Below are positions 1-5,195 of a stretch of 7,172 nt of DNA, in pieces. Positions within the stretch are counted from its first letter, which is position 1; every line of letters starts with the position of its first letter. Both the position numbers and the translations under genes were made by a program. Under the pieces are notes generated by a model. It was not told the DNA's origin and searched no databases. It worked only from the letters and a program-made list of their open reading frames with translations. The DNA comes from Methylococcales bacterium (GTDB lineage: Bacteria; Pseudomonadota; Gammaproteobacteria; Methylococcales; Methylomonadaceae). The DNA is taken from NCBI GenBank assembly GCA_023146575.1, contig JAGLBU010000022.1:1-7172 (forward strand). Direction: 5' to 3'.

Positions 1-96
1 CCATAATTCTTTCGATTCCCCTTTTTTAGCCACATACACCGCTGTTGCTAATCCAACAACTGCTAAAACACCTGACGCTTCTCCACTCCAACACAT
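1..96 (-). CDS. N-terminus of a small membrane protein (MCWSGEAS / DUF5765-like), cut by window edge
   Basis: Only the first 32 codons are present, and the frame is open to the window edge. The protein begins MCWSGEASGVLAVVGLATAV, followed by YVAKK and ending ...KELW. The Met-Cys-Trp-Ser-Gly-Glu-Ala-Ser start, a hydrophobic helix and a Lys-Gly-Glu-x-x-x-x-Leu-Trp segment recall a family of multi-pass bacterial membrane proteins of unknown function (DUF5765, named from memory). A purine-rich stretch (GGGGA, about 10 nt upstream) could serve as the ribosome binding site. The gene follows the cluster on the same strand after a 123-bp gap that holds an inverted repeat, so it may have its own promoter and belong to another function. 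The start codon is fairly secure; the family name is a recognition call that the missing remainder would test. Confidence 0.62.
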   Translation of the reverse strand, partial: MCWSGEASGVLAVVGLATAVYVAKKGESKELW

Positions 97-132
97 AGCT
101 CAATCTTCCCCAATTTTAGTTTAACGAAAACA

Positions 133-154
133 ATACGTAACGTAAGTTACGCAT
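133..154. promoter_or_regulatory. Inverted repeat, possible operator of the MCWSGEAS-type gene
   Basis: Two 9-nt arms (133-141 and 146-154) flank a 4-nt loop and match as inverted copies except at one position; the inner six bases CGTAAC/GTTACG are perfect. It lies 37 bp upstream of the start codon at 96 and 66 bp after the stop of the PhnD-like gene. There is no run of T after it on the minus strand, so it does not look like an intrinsic terminator. A dyad this close to a start is typical of a repressor or activator site. On the minus strand a TTGATA-like -35 lies upstream, but no convincing -10 follows. The function is inferred. Confidence 0.35.
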
Positions 155-219
155 AAAACTAAATATTATCAAGTAAGATTCTGTTTTAGAGAGACTTTTA
201 CTTTATTTTATGGTTAGTG

Positions 220-975
220 TTAATCGGTATCAGGTACCAAGGTATCAATTAAATCAATCATGAATTCCATTTCTTCATTTTCAATTTTAAGCCACCCTTC
301 AAAATCAAGCGCCTCTAAAACCCCCTTTCCGACAGGGTTATCCGTCATTGATACTAATAAGGTTTGAATTTCGTCTTGCCTATCCGCAAGTTCTGGCCCT
401 ATCAAAAGCGAATGATAAAGTTCTTCAACATCACTGCGTAGTAATATTTTTAATTGTTTTTTGACCACATTAGACAAGTCATCATACGCTTTTGCTAAAA
501 ATAGCCCCGCATCTGCCTCGCCTTTTAAAATATTTTTAACCACAATAATATAGCTATCATAAGTTGTTTTTACAACGTTACTGTTGTTAAGGTCTACCGC
601 TTCCAGCAACATCATACTGATCATATTAACATCAGGGTTTGCCGTCATCGCAAGTTTTAGATCAGGTTTTAAACCGCACATCATACTAATGGGATTTTCT
701 TCACTGACCGCAATCACAACCTCATCTAAACGGTTTTTTACGCGTGCGATAGGGAGAAAACCTTTATCACGAACCAACCGAACCGCATCAACAGGGTTTA
801 CATAGACAATATCATTTTTATTATTATCAATTGCGATGGTTTGTTCTTCAAAGCTGTTGTACAGGTTCAAATGGATATTAAGGCCTGTATTTTTTTGAAA
901 CCATGTATTGAAAATATACCAACCCGCCAACGAATTGGGTGGAAAATCAGGACTTATCGTAAACATATGTGGCAT
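220..975 (-). CDS. Cytoplasmic PhnD-like solute-binding domain protein
   Basis: This 251-aa protein resembles the phosphate/phosphonate ABC-transporter binding proteins (PhnD / Phosphonate-bd family). Matching features are the segment with DIVYVNPVDA (residues 55-64) followed by a Gly-Phe-Leu-Pro-Ile-Ala-Arg stretch, and the Gly-Glu-Ala-Asp-Ala-Gly motif at 152-157 after a helix beginning Tyr-Asp-Ser-Tyr. In PhnD proteins these regions line the two-lobed ligand cleft. The N-terminus is MPHMFTISPDFPPNSLAGWY, with no signal peptide or lipobox, and no permease or ATPase gene is adjacent. It is therefore probably a cytoplasmic ligand sensor or a structural relic rather than a transporter component. 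A strong AGGAGG 6 nt upstream fixes the start at 975. It is the last gene of the cluster, 19 nt after the PAS gene. The ligand is unknown; a phosphorylated or phosphonate-like anion is only a family-based guess. Confidence 0.8.
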   Translation of the reverse strand: MPHMFTISPDFPPNSLAGWYIFNTWFQKNTGLNIHLNLYNSFEEQTIAIDNNKNDIVYVNPVDAVRLVRDKGFLPIARVKNRLDEVVIAVSEENPISMMCGLKPDLKLAMTANPDVNMISMMLLEAVDLNNSNVVKTTYDSYIIVVKNILKGEADAGLFLAKAYDDLSNVVKKQLKILLRSDVEELYHSLLIGPELADRQDEIQTLLVSMTDNPVGKGVLEALDFEGWLKIENEEMEFMIDLIDTLVPDTD

Positions 976-981
976 TATTTG

Positions 982-987
982 CCTCCT
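982..987 (-). promoter_or_regulatory. Strong ribosome binding site of the PhnD-like gene
   Basis: AGGAGG on the minus strand lies 6 nt before the ATG at 975. It decides for this start over the in-frame ATG three codons later and rules out a missed N-terminal signal peptide, because the preceding PAS gene ends at 995. Confidence 0.8.
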
Positions 988-994
988 AATTAAG

Positions 995-1471
995 TTATGT
1001 TAATGTTTTATAAAGCTTGATACTTTCATCAACCGCTGAAACCGAAGGCTTTCGCCGCACCGAAGTATAGCTTACAATTTCACCGTTTCTAACATTAGGG
1101 ATTACGGTTGCTTTAACCCAATAATAACAACCATCTTTGCGTAAATTTTTAACTATACCTTCCCATTTTCGCCCTTCATTGACGGTATTCCATAAATCTT
1201 TAAAGGCGACAGAAGGCATATCAGGGTGCCTTAAAATAGAATGATTATGTCCTATTAATTCGTCTCTTGTGTACCCCGCCATTTCGACAAAAATAGGATT
1301 TGCATGCGTAATAACACCTTTGGTATCCGTGGTTGAAACAATCAACTTTCCTTCTGGATAAGACACTTCTGTCTCAGTATAAAAAATTTTTCGTGAATGA
1401 AGATTGTATAATTTAAGTGTCGCTTCTTTATAGTCGCCAACAATGTCATCGACGTTCATATCTTCTAACAT
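995..1471 (-). CDS. Stand-alone Aer-type PAS domain sensor protein
   Basis: A 158-aa soluble protein with one PAS domain at about residues 40-140, preceded by a short acidic/helical N-terminus. The sequence is of the aerotaxis-receptor type: an Asn in HANPIF (58), GYTRDELIGHNHSILRHPDM (66-85), two Trp at 94 and 103, then Lys-Asn-Leu-Arg-Lys-Asp-Gly (108-114) and Tyr-Tyr-Trp-Val (116-119). In Aer this fold binds FAD and senses redox state, and the Arg-His-Pro-Asp stretch is one of its conserved hallmarks. Unlike Aer there is no membrane segment, HAMP or methyl-accepting domain, and no kinase or cyclase output. The signal must therefore pass to a partner, most simply a product of the neighbouring genes. 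AGGAAG 5 nt upstream supports the ATG at 1471. It lies 22 nt after the Roadblock gene and 19 nt before the PhnD-like gene. The PAS call is very secure; flavin binding is inferred. Confidence 0.9.
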   Translation of the reverse strand: MLEDMNVDDIVGDYKEATLKLYNLHSRKIFYTETEVSYPEGKLIVSTTDTKGVITHANPIFVEMAGYTRDELIGHNHSILRHPDMPSVAFKDLWNTVNEGRKWEGIVKNLRKDGCYYWVKATVIPNVRNGEIVSYTSVRRKPSVSAVDESIKLYKTLT

Positions 1472-1476
1472 TTCAA

Positions 1477-1482
1477 CTTCCT
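1477..1482 (-). promoter_or_regulatory. Ribosome binding site of the PAS gene
   Basis: AGGAAG on the minus strand, 5 nt before the ATG at 1471. It favours this start over the internal Met at codon 5. Confidence 0.65.
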
Positions 1483-1493
1483 ATAACGGTTCA

Positions 1494-1856
1494 TTAAAGT
1501 AATTCAGAGACACTTTCCGCCGCACGTTTTACATCTAAAAAGATCAAACCTAGTTTGGCATTCGGTTTCGCTAATACGGTTAATACCGCCTCATCCCCTG
1601 CATAAATCATCACCACATACCCTGCCGCGCCCTTGATTAATACTTGTTCTAGCCCGCCTCGGTTTAATTCTTGTGCGGTTCTATCCCCTAACGACAGCAT
1701 CGCAGCACTCATAGCACCGACTCTATCTTCATCAATTCCTGGGGGAAGTGCGGCGGCAATCATTAAGCCATCCGTTGAAATAATACCTGAGGCTTCAATA
1801 TCAGATGAAGTCCCATTTAATTCGGTTAGTATAGAAGTAAGCATGTCTGCTCGCAT
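1494..1856 (-). CDS. Roadblock/LC7 domain protein (MglB / CvnB-like)
   Basis: The 120-aa protein is essentially one Roadblock/LC7 domain. Family signatures are the N-terminal amphipathic helix, IISTDGLMIAAALP (25-38), a central helix with AMSAAMLSLGDRTAQEL (48-64), a strand pair Gln-Val-Leu-Ile-Lys-Gly ... Gly-Tyr-Val-Val-Met (71-83) and Ala-Val-Leu-Thr-Val-Leu-Ala (90-96), then Lys-Leu-Gly-Leu-Ile (101-105). This pattern is close to actinobacterial CvnB and to MglB, the partner and GTPase-activating protein of MglA. Such domains form dimers that sit on a small GTPase. The obvious partner is the GTPase encoded at 2613-3155. A GAGGAG site 6 nt upstream supports the start. The gap before it (116 bp) is the largest inside the cluster, so it may begin a second transcript with the PAS and PhnD-like genes. 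Whether it has GAP activity cannot be judged from sequence. Confidence 0.9.
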   Translation of the reverse strand: MRADMLTSILTELNGTSSDIEASGIISTDGLMIAAALPPGIDEDRVGAMSAAMLSLGDRTAQELNRGGLEQVLIKGAAGYVVMIYAGDEAVLTVLAKPNAKLGLIFLDVKRAAESVSELL

Positions 1857-1972
1857 TGTTATCTCCTCTTTTGTTGATTTAAGTAACGTACAATAAATAA
1901 TGCCCTTTAAATGTGGGCTATAACATCATCTTCCAAACTAAAATTTGAAATAAATTTGTATCGTATGGGTCT
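1857..1972 (-). other. Largest intergenic gap of the cluster, possible internal promoter region
   Basis: These 116 bp separate the 215-aa gene from the Roadblock gene. They are AT-rich and hold a direct repeat AAATTTG at 1941-1947 and 1952-1958, spaced by 11 bp or one helical turn. A small GCCC/GGGC dyad (1902-1905 and 1915-1918, 9-nt loop) is too weak for a convincing terminator. The octamer GTAACGTA (1883-1890) also occurs in the inverted repeat near the left edge (137-144). I see no good -35/-10 pair, so a promoter here is only suggested by the length and composition. Confidence 0.3.
1863..1868 (-). promoter_or_regulatory. Strong ribosome binding site of the Roadblock gene
   Basis: GAGGAG on the minus strand, 6 nt before the ATG at 1856. 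It is stronger than the sites of the upstream genes, which would fit a higher expression of this protein relative to the GTPase. Confidence 0.75.
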
Positions 1973-2620
1973 TTAGGTTAATTTTTTAGTCGCATAACGA
2001 ACACTTAACGCCCATGCTAACGACACAAATTCAGCTTGATTAAAATAAGGGGTTCCTAAAACGGTTATAACAAACCGATGATCGCCAATAAAAACAGGCC
2101 AAAAACCGACTTGACTTTTTCCTGAGCCATTAATAACCCCCCACGCATGACTCGCCAGCCCCATATTACTCATTAACAAGCCTGACCTACGCATTTGTAA
2201 TTGCGAAATTTCAGCACTTAATGCGGAGAGTTCCTCTGCAACCTCATGTGTAAAACCGCTACAAGCTAAATAAAATCCTTGATGATCGGCTAATAAAACC
2301 TTGCCTTTATCTGAAATTTTACTCAATAACACAGGTAAAAGTTCCTCTAATGCCCCATCTGGTGAACTAAGCGGGGCTTTTAATCCTTGAACCCAGCCTA
2401 TTTTTTGACAATGATGCAATAACTCGTAGGTTCTATCTTTATCATCGCTTTCAGCTAATGAAGATAAATTTGCCAAACTTAATAGCGGTGTTCTTTTTAA
2501 ATGCAATAAGTTTTTTAAAAAAATTCGAGTTTTATTATCATCACTTGAAGAAAGGGCATGATAAGCACCTGCGGGTGTGGGATACAGATATAAATCATCA
2601 ACTAAGGTATATTTATTCAT
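1973..2620 (-). CDS. Helix-turn-helix-like plus divergent Roadblock-like protein
   Basis: I do not recognise a named family over the full 215 aa. Residues about 33-80 look like a winged-helix-type segment: helices around 33-41 and 45-57, then Arg-Thr-Tyr-Glu-Leu-Leu (63-68) and Lys-Ile-Gly-Trp-Val-Gln-Gly-Leu (73-80) as a possible wing. Residues about 93-212 read as a divergent Roadblock/LC7 fold: Gly-Lys-Val-Leu-Leu-Ala-Asp-His-Gln-Gly-Phe-Tyr-Leu-Ala-Cys-Ser-Gly (106-122), a helix EVAEELSALSAEISQL (126-141), then strands near 170-190 including HRFVITVLG (181-189) and a final helix. This gives the cluster two Roadblock-type proteins. The gene overlaps the GTPase gene by 8 nt, which implies coupled translation and probably a physical partnership with the GTPase. 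An AGGA about 10 nt upstream is a modest ribosome binding site. The domain reading rests on pattern matching only. Confidence 0.72.
   Translation of the reverse strand: MNKYTLVDDLYLYPTPAGAYHALSSSDDNKTRIFLKNLLHLKRTPLLSLANLSSLAESDDKDRTYELLHHCQKIGWVQGLKAPLSSPDGALEELLPVLLSKISDKGKVLLADHQGFYLACSGFTHEVAEELSALSAEISQLQMRRSGLLMSNMGLASHAWGVINGSGKSQVGFWPVFIGDHRFVITVLGTPYFNQAEFVSLAWALSVRYATKKLT
2613..2620 (-). other. 8-nt overlap of GTPase stop and 215-aa gene start
   Basis: On the minus strand this reads ATGAATAA: the start codon of the 215-aa gene and the stop of the GTPase gene share 8 nt. Such overlaps allow reinitiation and near-equal output of both proteins. The other overlap in the cluster (4433-4440) has the same geometry. 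Confidence 0.85.
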
Positions 2621-3155
2621 TATGGTTTAGTCCTGGGTCTAGCGAATAAAGTAACGCTTGCACTAAAATGGATACATCACTTTTAACTCTCGCATCCACC
2701 GCAAAAATAGCCGGCTTTAACCCTAAGTATTGTAGTTGTGTATGGTATTCTTCTATGGTGGGTTTATAACTTAAATCCATTTGAGTTACCCCAATGACCA
2801 CCGTGGTATTGGTGATAAACTCTGAAAAAGAGTCAAGAAAAAACTTCATGTCTTGAAAAGGGTCGGCACGGGTATTATCAAGTAATAAAACCAAGCCGAT
2901 GCCCCCTATGGTTAAAATATCCCACATAAAATCAAATCGTTCTTGCCCTGGCGTGCCATACAAATGAATTTTTTCACCATTTGATAAGTTTAAAATACCG
3001 TAATCCATTGCAACCGTTGTTTCAGATTTACGTTTTTTAGTCATATCACTGGCCATAGCATCGGTTTTAATCGGTACAATATCGCTGATGGAATCAATCG
3101 CGGTGGTTTTCCCTGCCCCAACAGGCCCTGTAAAAATAATTTTATACTGACTCAT
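2613..3155 (-). CDS. Small Ras-like GTPase, COG2229 / CvnD / MglA-like
   Basis: At 180 aa the protein is one G domain with no membrane segment. The P-loop is GPVGAGKTT (10-18). Switch I probably includes Thr46-Thr47 before Val-Ala-Met-Asp-Tyr-Gly (48-53). Switch II is LYGTPGQERF (65-74), with the usual Asp of the DxxG motif replaced by Gly but with Gln71 in the catalytic position of Ras Gln61. The base-recognition motif is TQMD (124-127) in place of NKxD, and DAR (154-156) replaces the SAK loop. The GTPGQERF variant is typical of the prokaryotic family COG2229, which includes CvnD of Streptomyces conservons, and is related to MglA. Family members act as nucleotide-dependent switches with Roadblock partners, two of which are encoded next door. 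It starts 19 nt after the 421-aa gene with a weak ribosome binding site. Nucleotide binding is very likely; the output is unknown. Confidence 0.93.
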   Translation of the reverse strand: MSQYKIIFTGPVGAGKTTAIDSISDIVPIKTDAMASDMTKKRKSETTVAMDYGILNLSNGEKIHLYGTPGQERFDFMWDILTIGGIGLVLLLDNTRADPFQDMKFFLDSFSEFITNTTVVIGVTQMDLSYKPTIEEYHTQLQYLGLKPAIFAVDARVKSDVSILVQALLYSLDPGLNHNE

Positions 3156-3174
3156 ATATGTCTTTTAGTTAATG

Positions 3175-4440
3175 TTAAGATCGCAATCTGCTTAATATTC
3201 GACTTAATAGCCCCTTCTTTTTAGCAGAAATAGCCACAGGCCGAGAAACCACCACCTCATCCTCTTCTTTGGTAGTTTTCATAGGTTGGCGAACCAGCCC
3301 TAGTGCATAAGCGCCACTTATAAACGCAAAAACATATTGAGGCTTTATTCGTAAACCTTCGGCAATAGAAAGCATTGTTTTAGGTTCATGCACTAATAAT
3401 GCCGTCATTCGTAATGCGTGTGGAGTAATAATGCTGCGGGTAAAATTAGGCCAGCGTAGTAAGAAAACAGGTCGCTTGACATCAATAATTTCAGGATAAC
3501 GCCCTCTTGAGGTCCAGATAGCCAGCTTCCAAATAAAGGCATCCATATCATAAAAACATTCTAGTTTTTGTTTGATATCCTGTAACTCTGTACTTGCCGC
3601 ACTTACACTGAGCTTTACACCTGTGGCTTTATTTAATTCGACCGACGAAAAAGCTCTGAGTTGTTGATCATCGGCATCAAGCCAAACTTCATTGCTACGT
3701 GGAAATATTAATAAGGGTTTCCAGCTTGAATTTAATTGCAGTACTCGACCTTTGGTTTTAGCCACTTTAAAGGTCGCTAAAACATAGCCTTGATAATAAT
3801 CTCTTGGGGAATAGCTGGAGTCTGCAAGTTGCGCCTCATCATTAAAATCAATATCCATCATCATACCTATAAAAGAGGCAAAACGATTCTCATTTAATTG
3901 TTGAGCAGTTTTGTGTTTTGAAACCTTTTTAATTTCATCGTTATCAATTAAGGCATTATTGTCCTCTGATGGCACTTCCTTTGCGACTATATCTGTTCTA
4001 ATCTCAAGAACTGATTTAGAATCACTCACTTTATCTTTAAGGTTTAATAAAATATTACCATTAGTCGCTTTTTTTTCAACGGGGATCTGGGTAATTTCTT
4101 TTTTTGACTTTTGCCGATCAACTAAAAAACGCAATCGATCAAAGGTTGACAATACTTTTTTAAGGCTAATAGGCTTTAAAATAAATAAAATATTATCAAG
4201 ATCGACTTCATTTCGAGATAAAACCACCAATGGGCGATTGAAGTCTTCTGATTGCAACTGTTTTAAGATATTTTGACCCTCGGAGCTATCAATATCAACC
4301 ATATCAATCTCAGCCTCAGCATCACTAACAACGACTAACGCATCTTCACAAACGTTTTGAAAATACAATAGCATATTTCTTTGTAAACGAGCATCCATAC
4401 CATGCAAAACCGCTTTTAAAGGTTTTTTATGCTTACTCAT
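3175..4440 (-). CDS. Receiver-like protein with C-terminal helical domain and basic tail
   Basis: A 421-aa soluble protein of unknown function. Residues about 8-105 resemble a response-regulator receiver: a hydrophobic strand, an acidic IDMVDIDSSEG segment (45-55) where the phosphoacceptor Asp would lie (49 or 51), PLVVLSR (70-76), and Leu-Lys-Pro-Ile-Ser (88-92) matching the conserved Lys-Pro. The N-terminal Asp pair that binds Mg is not seen, so it may be a pseudo-receiver. A charged linker (about 108-185) follows. The C-terminal part (about 186-387) contains Ala-Phe-Ile-Trp-Lys-Leu-Ala-Ile-Trp-Thr-Ser-Arg-Gly-Arg (301-314), Leu-Arg-Trp-Pro-Asn-Phe-Thr-Arg (328-335) and a winged-helix-like end (340-384). 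The last 15 residues are a basic amphipathic tail with KKKGLLSRILSRLR. I chose the ATG at 4440 over the TTG just before it because AAAGG lies 9 nt upstream. Its position between the FimV-like and GTPase genes suggests an adaptor. Confidence 0.78.
   Translation of the reverse strand: MSKHKKPLKAVLHGMDARLQRNMLLYFQNVCEDALVVVSDAEAEIDMVDIDSSEGQNILKQLQSEDFNRPLVVLSRNEVDLDNILFILKPISLKKVLSTFDRLRFLVDRQKSKKEITQIPVEKKATNGNILLNLKDKVSDSKSVLEIRTDIVAKEVPSEDNNALIDNDEIKKVSKHKTAQQLNENRFASFIGMMMDIDFNDEAQLADSSYSPRDYYQGYVLATFKVAKTKGRVLQLNSSWKPLLIFPRSNEVWLDADDQQLRAFSSVELNKATGVKLSVSAASTELQDIKQKLECFYDMDAFIWKLAIWTSRGRYPEIIDVKRPVFLLRWPNFTRSIITPHALRMTALLVHEPKTMLSIAEGLRIKPQYVFAFISGAYALGLVRQPMKTTKEEDEVVVSRPVAISAKKKGLLSRILSRLRS
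4433..4440 (-). other. 8-nt overlap of FimV-like stop and receiver-like start
   Basis: The minus strand reads ATGAGTAA, so the stop of the 235-aa gene lies inside the first codons of the 421-aa gene. It has the same arrangement as the overlap at 2613-2620 and indicates coupled translation of the two proteins. Confidence 0.8.
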
Positions 4441-5140
4441 CAAAAAAAGCCTTTAATTTATTCCAAGTCTCAGGTAGCGTTTTCGATTGCTTGTGAATAT
4501 GGTCATACATTTTTAAAAACTGATCTTTACTCCGAGTTAATTTATATAACTCTAATAATTCAGTGTGTACGGTAATGTTGTCAAAATCTTGCTCAATTGC
4601 TTCCTCAAGGGTTTTCATTGCCATATCTAACTGACTATAAGCCACATAATCACGCGCAATGGCTAAAGCATCATGGTTCAAATTTTGCTTTTTAGCTTCC
4701 TTATGAATCAGTACAGGGACACCAATAAACCCTTGGGTAAATAAGGAGTATAAATTTCCATCCACCCATTCGATTTCATCCTCATTCAATTCTAGTGCTG
4801 CTTTTAGGGTCTGATACTTTATGTCATCTAATTTTGATTTTGCCCCGTTGACCATCCGATGCCCAACCGCTAAACCCTTACCTTTTAGGATAATTAAAAA
4901 ATCAATTAAGGCGGCGAATAACTCTTCTTTTAAATCATGTTGATAACAAAAATAAATACGCTGTAAATGGGTGTGTAAGTGCTTAGGGTCGGTAAGAAGC
5001 AAAGAAAGAATCCCATCGAGCGCTTGTTCTTTGGTAAATCCAAACAGGTCTATTTCTTTGTTTTCAAAATCAAACACCGAGTCGGTTTCATTTGACTCAT
5101 CTTTATCATTACAAATAATTAAGGGTATGAATTCTGTCAT
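4433..5140 (-). CDS. FimV C-terminal-like helical (TPR-type) protein
   Basis: This 235-aa soluble, all-helical, acidic protein has no signal peptide or membrane helix. Residues about 155-235 resemble the cytoplasmic C-terminal TPR-type region of FimV: Asp-Ala-Leu-Ala-Ile-Ala-Arg-Asp-Tyr (157-165), LDMAMKTLEEAIEQD (171-185), then a second helical pair with Glu-Leu-Leu-Glu-Leu-Tyr-Lys-Leu-Thr-Arg (194-203) and a Trp-containing last helix (226). Residues about 36-150 form further helices that I cannot place. FimV is a polar scaffold for type IV pili and c-di-GMP/cAMP signalling in Pseudomonas; it joins a periplasmic LysM domain and a membrane helix to this TPR region. Here the membrane and wall-binding parts are absent, but the gene directly upstream encodes a membrane-anchored SPOR protein. 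No good Shine-Dalgarno site precedes the start; an in-frame stop five codons upstream leaves the ATG at 5140 as the only sensible start. Confidence 0.75.
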   Translation of the reverse strand: MTEFIPLIICNDKDESNETDSVFDFENKEIDLFGFTKEQALDGILSLLLTDPKHLHTHLQRIYFCYQHDLKEELFAALIDFLIILKGKGLAVGHRMVNGAKSKLDDIKYQTLKAALELNEDEIEWVDGNLYSLFTQGFIGVPVLIHKEAKKQNLNHDALAIARDYVAYSQLDMAMKTLEEAIEQDFDNITVHTELLELYKLTRSKDQFLKMYDHIHKQSKTLPETWNKLKAFFDE

Positions 5141-5195
5141 CAGCTGCGCTATTTAAACTAAAAAATCGTTTTATCGAGGAGTATAAATGATTAAA
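5141..5195 (-). other. 55-bp gap between SPOR and FimV-like genes
   Basis: The gap has no hairpin terminator and no Shine-Dalgarno sequence ahead of the ATG at 5140. A TATACT hexamer on the minus strand (5180-5185) resembles a -10 box, but no matching -35 lies at the right distance, so I do not call a promoter. Read-through from the SPOR gene is the simpler view. Confidence 0.35.

Noticed and set aside
1902..1918. GCCC/GGGC dyad as an intrinsic terminator before the Roadblock gene
   Set aside because: The stem is only 4 bp with a 9-nt loop and there is no U-tract after it in the direction of transcription.
3911..4276. Plus-strand open frame opposite the receiver-like gene
   Set aside because: It is a shadow of the AT-rich minus-strand gene, with no ribosome binding site or domain. 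The same holds for smaller plus-strand frames at 584-805, 1633-1896, 2458-2649 and 4971-5156.
4441..4443. TTG as start of the receiver-like gene
   Set aside because: The adjacent ATG at 4440 is the better codon and has an AAAGG site at 9 nt; TTG would add only one residue.
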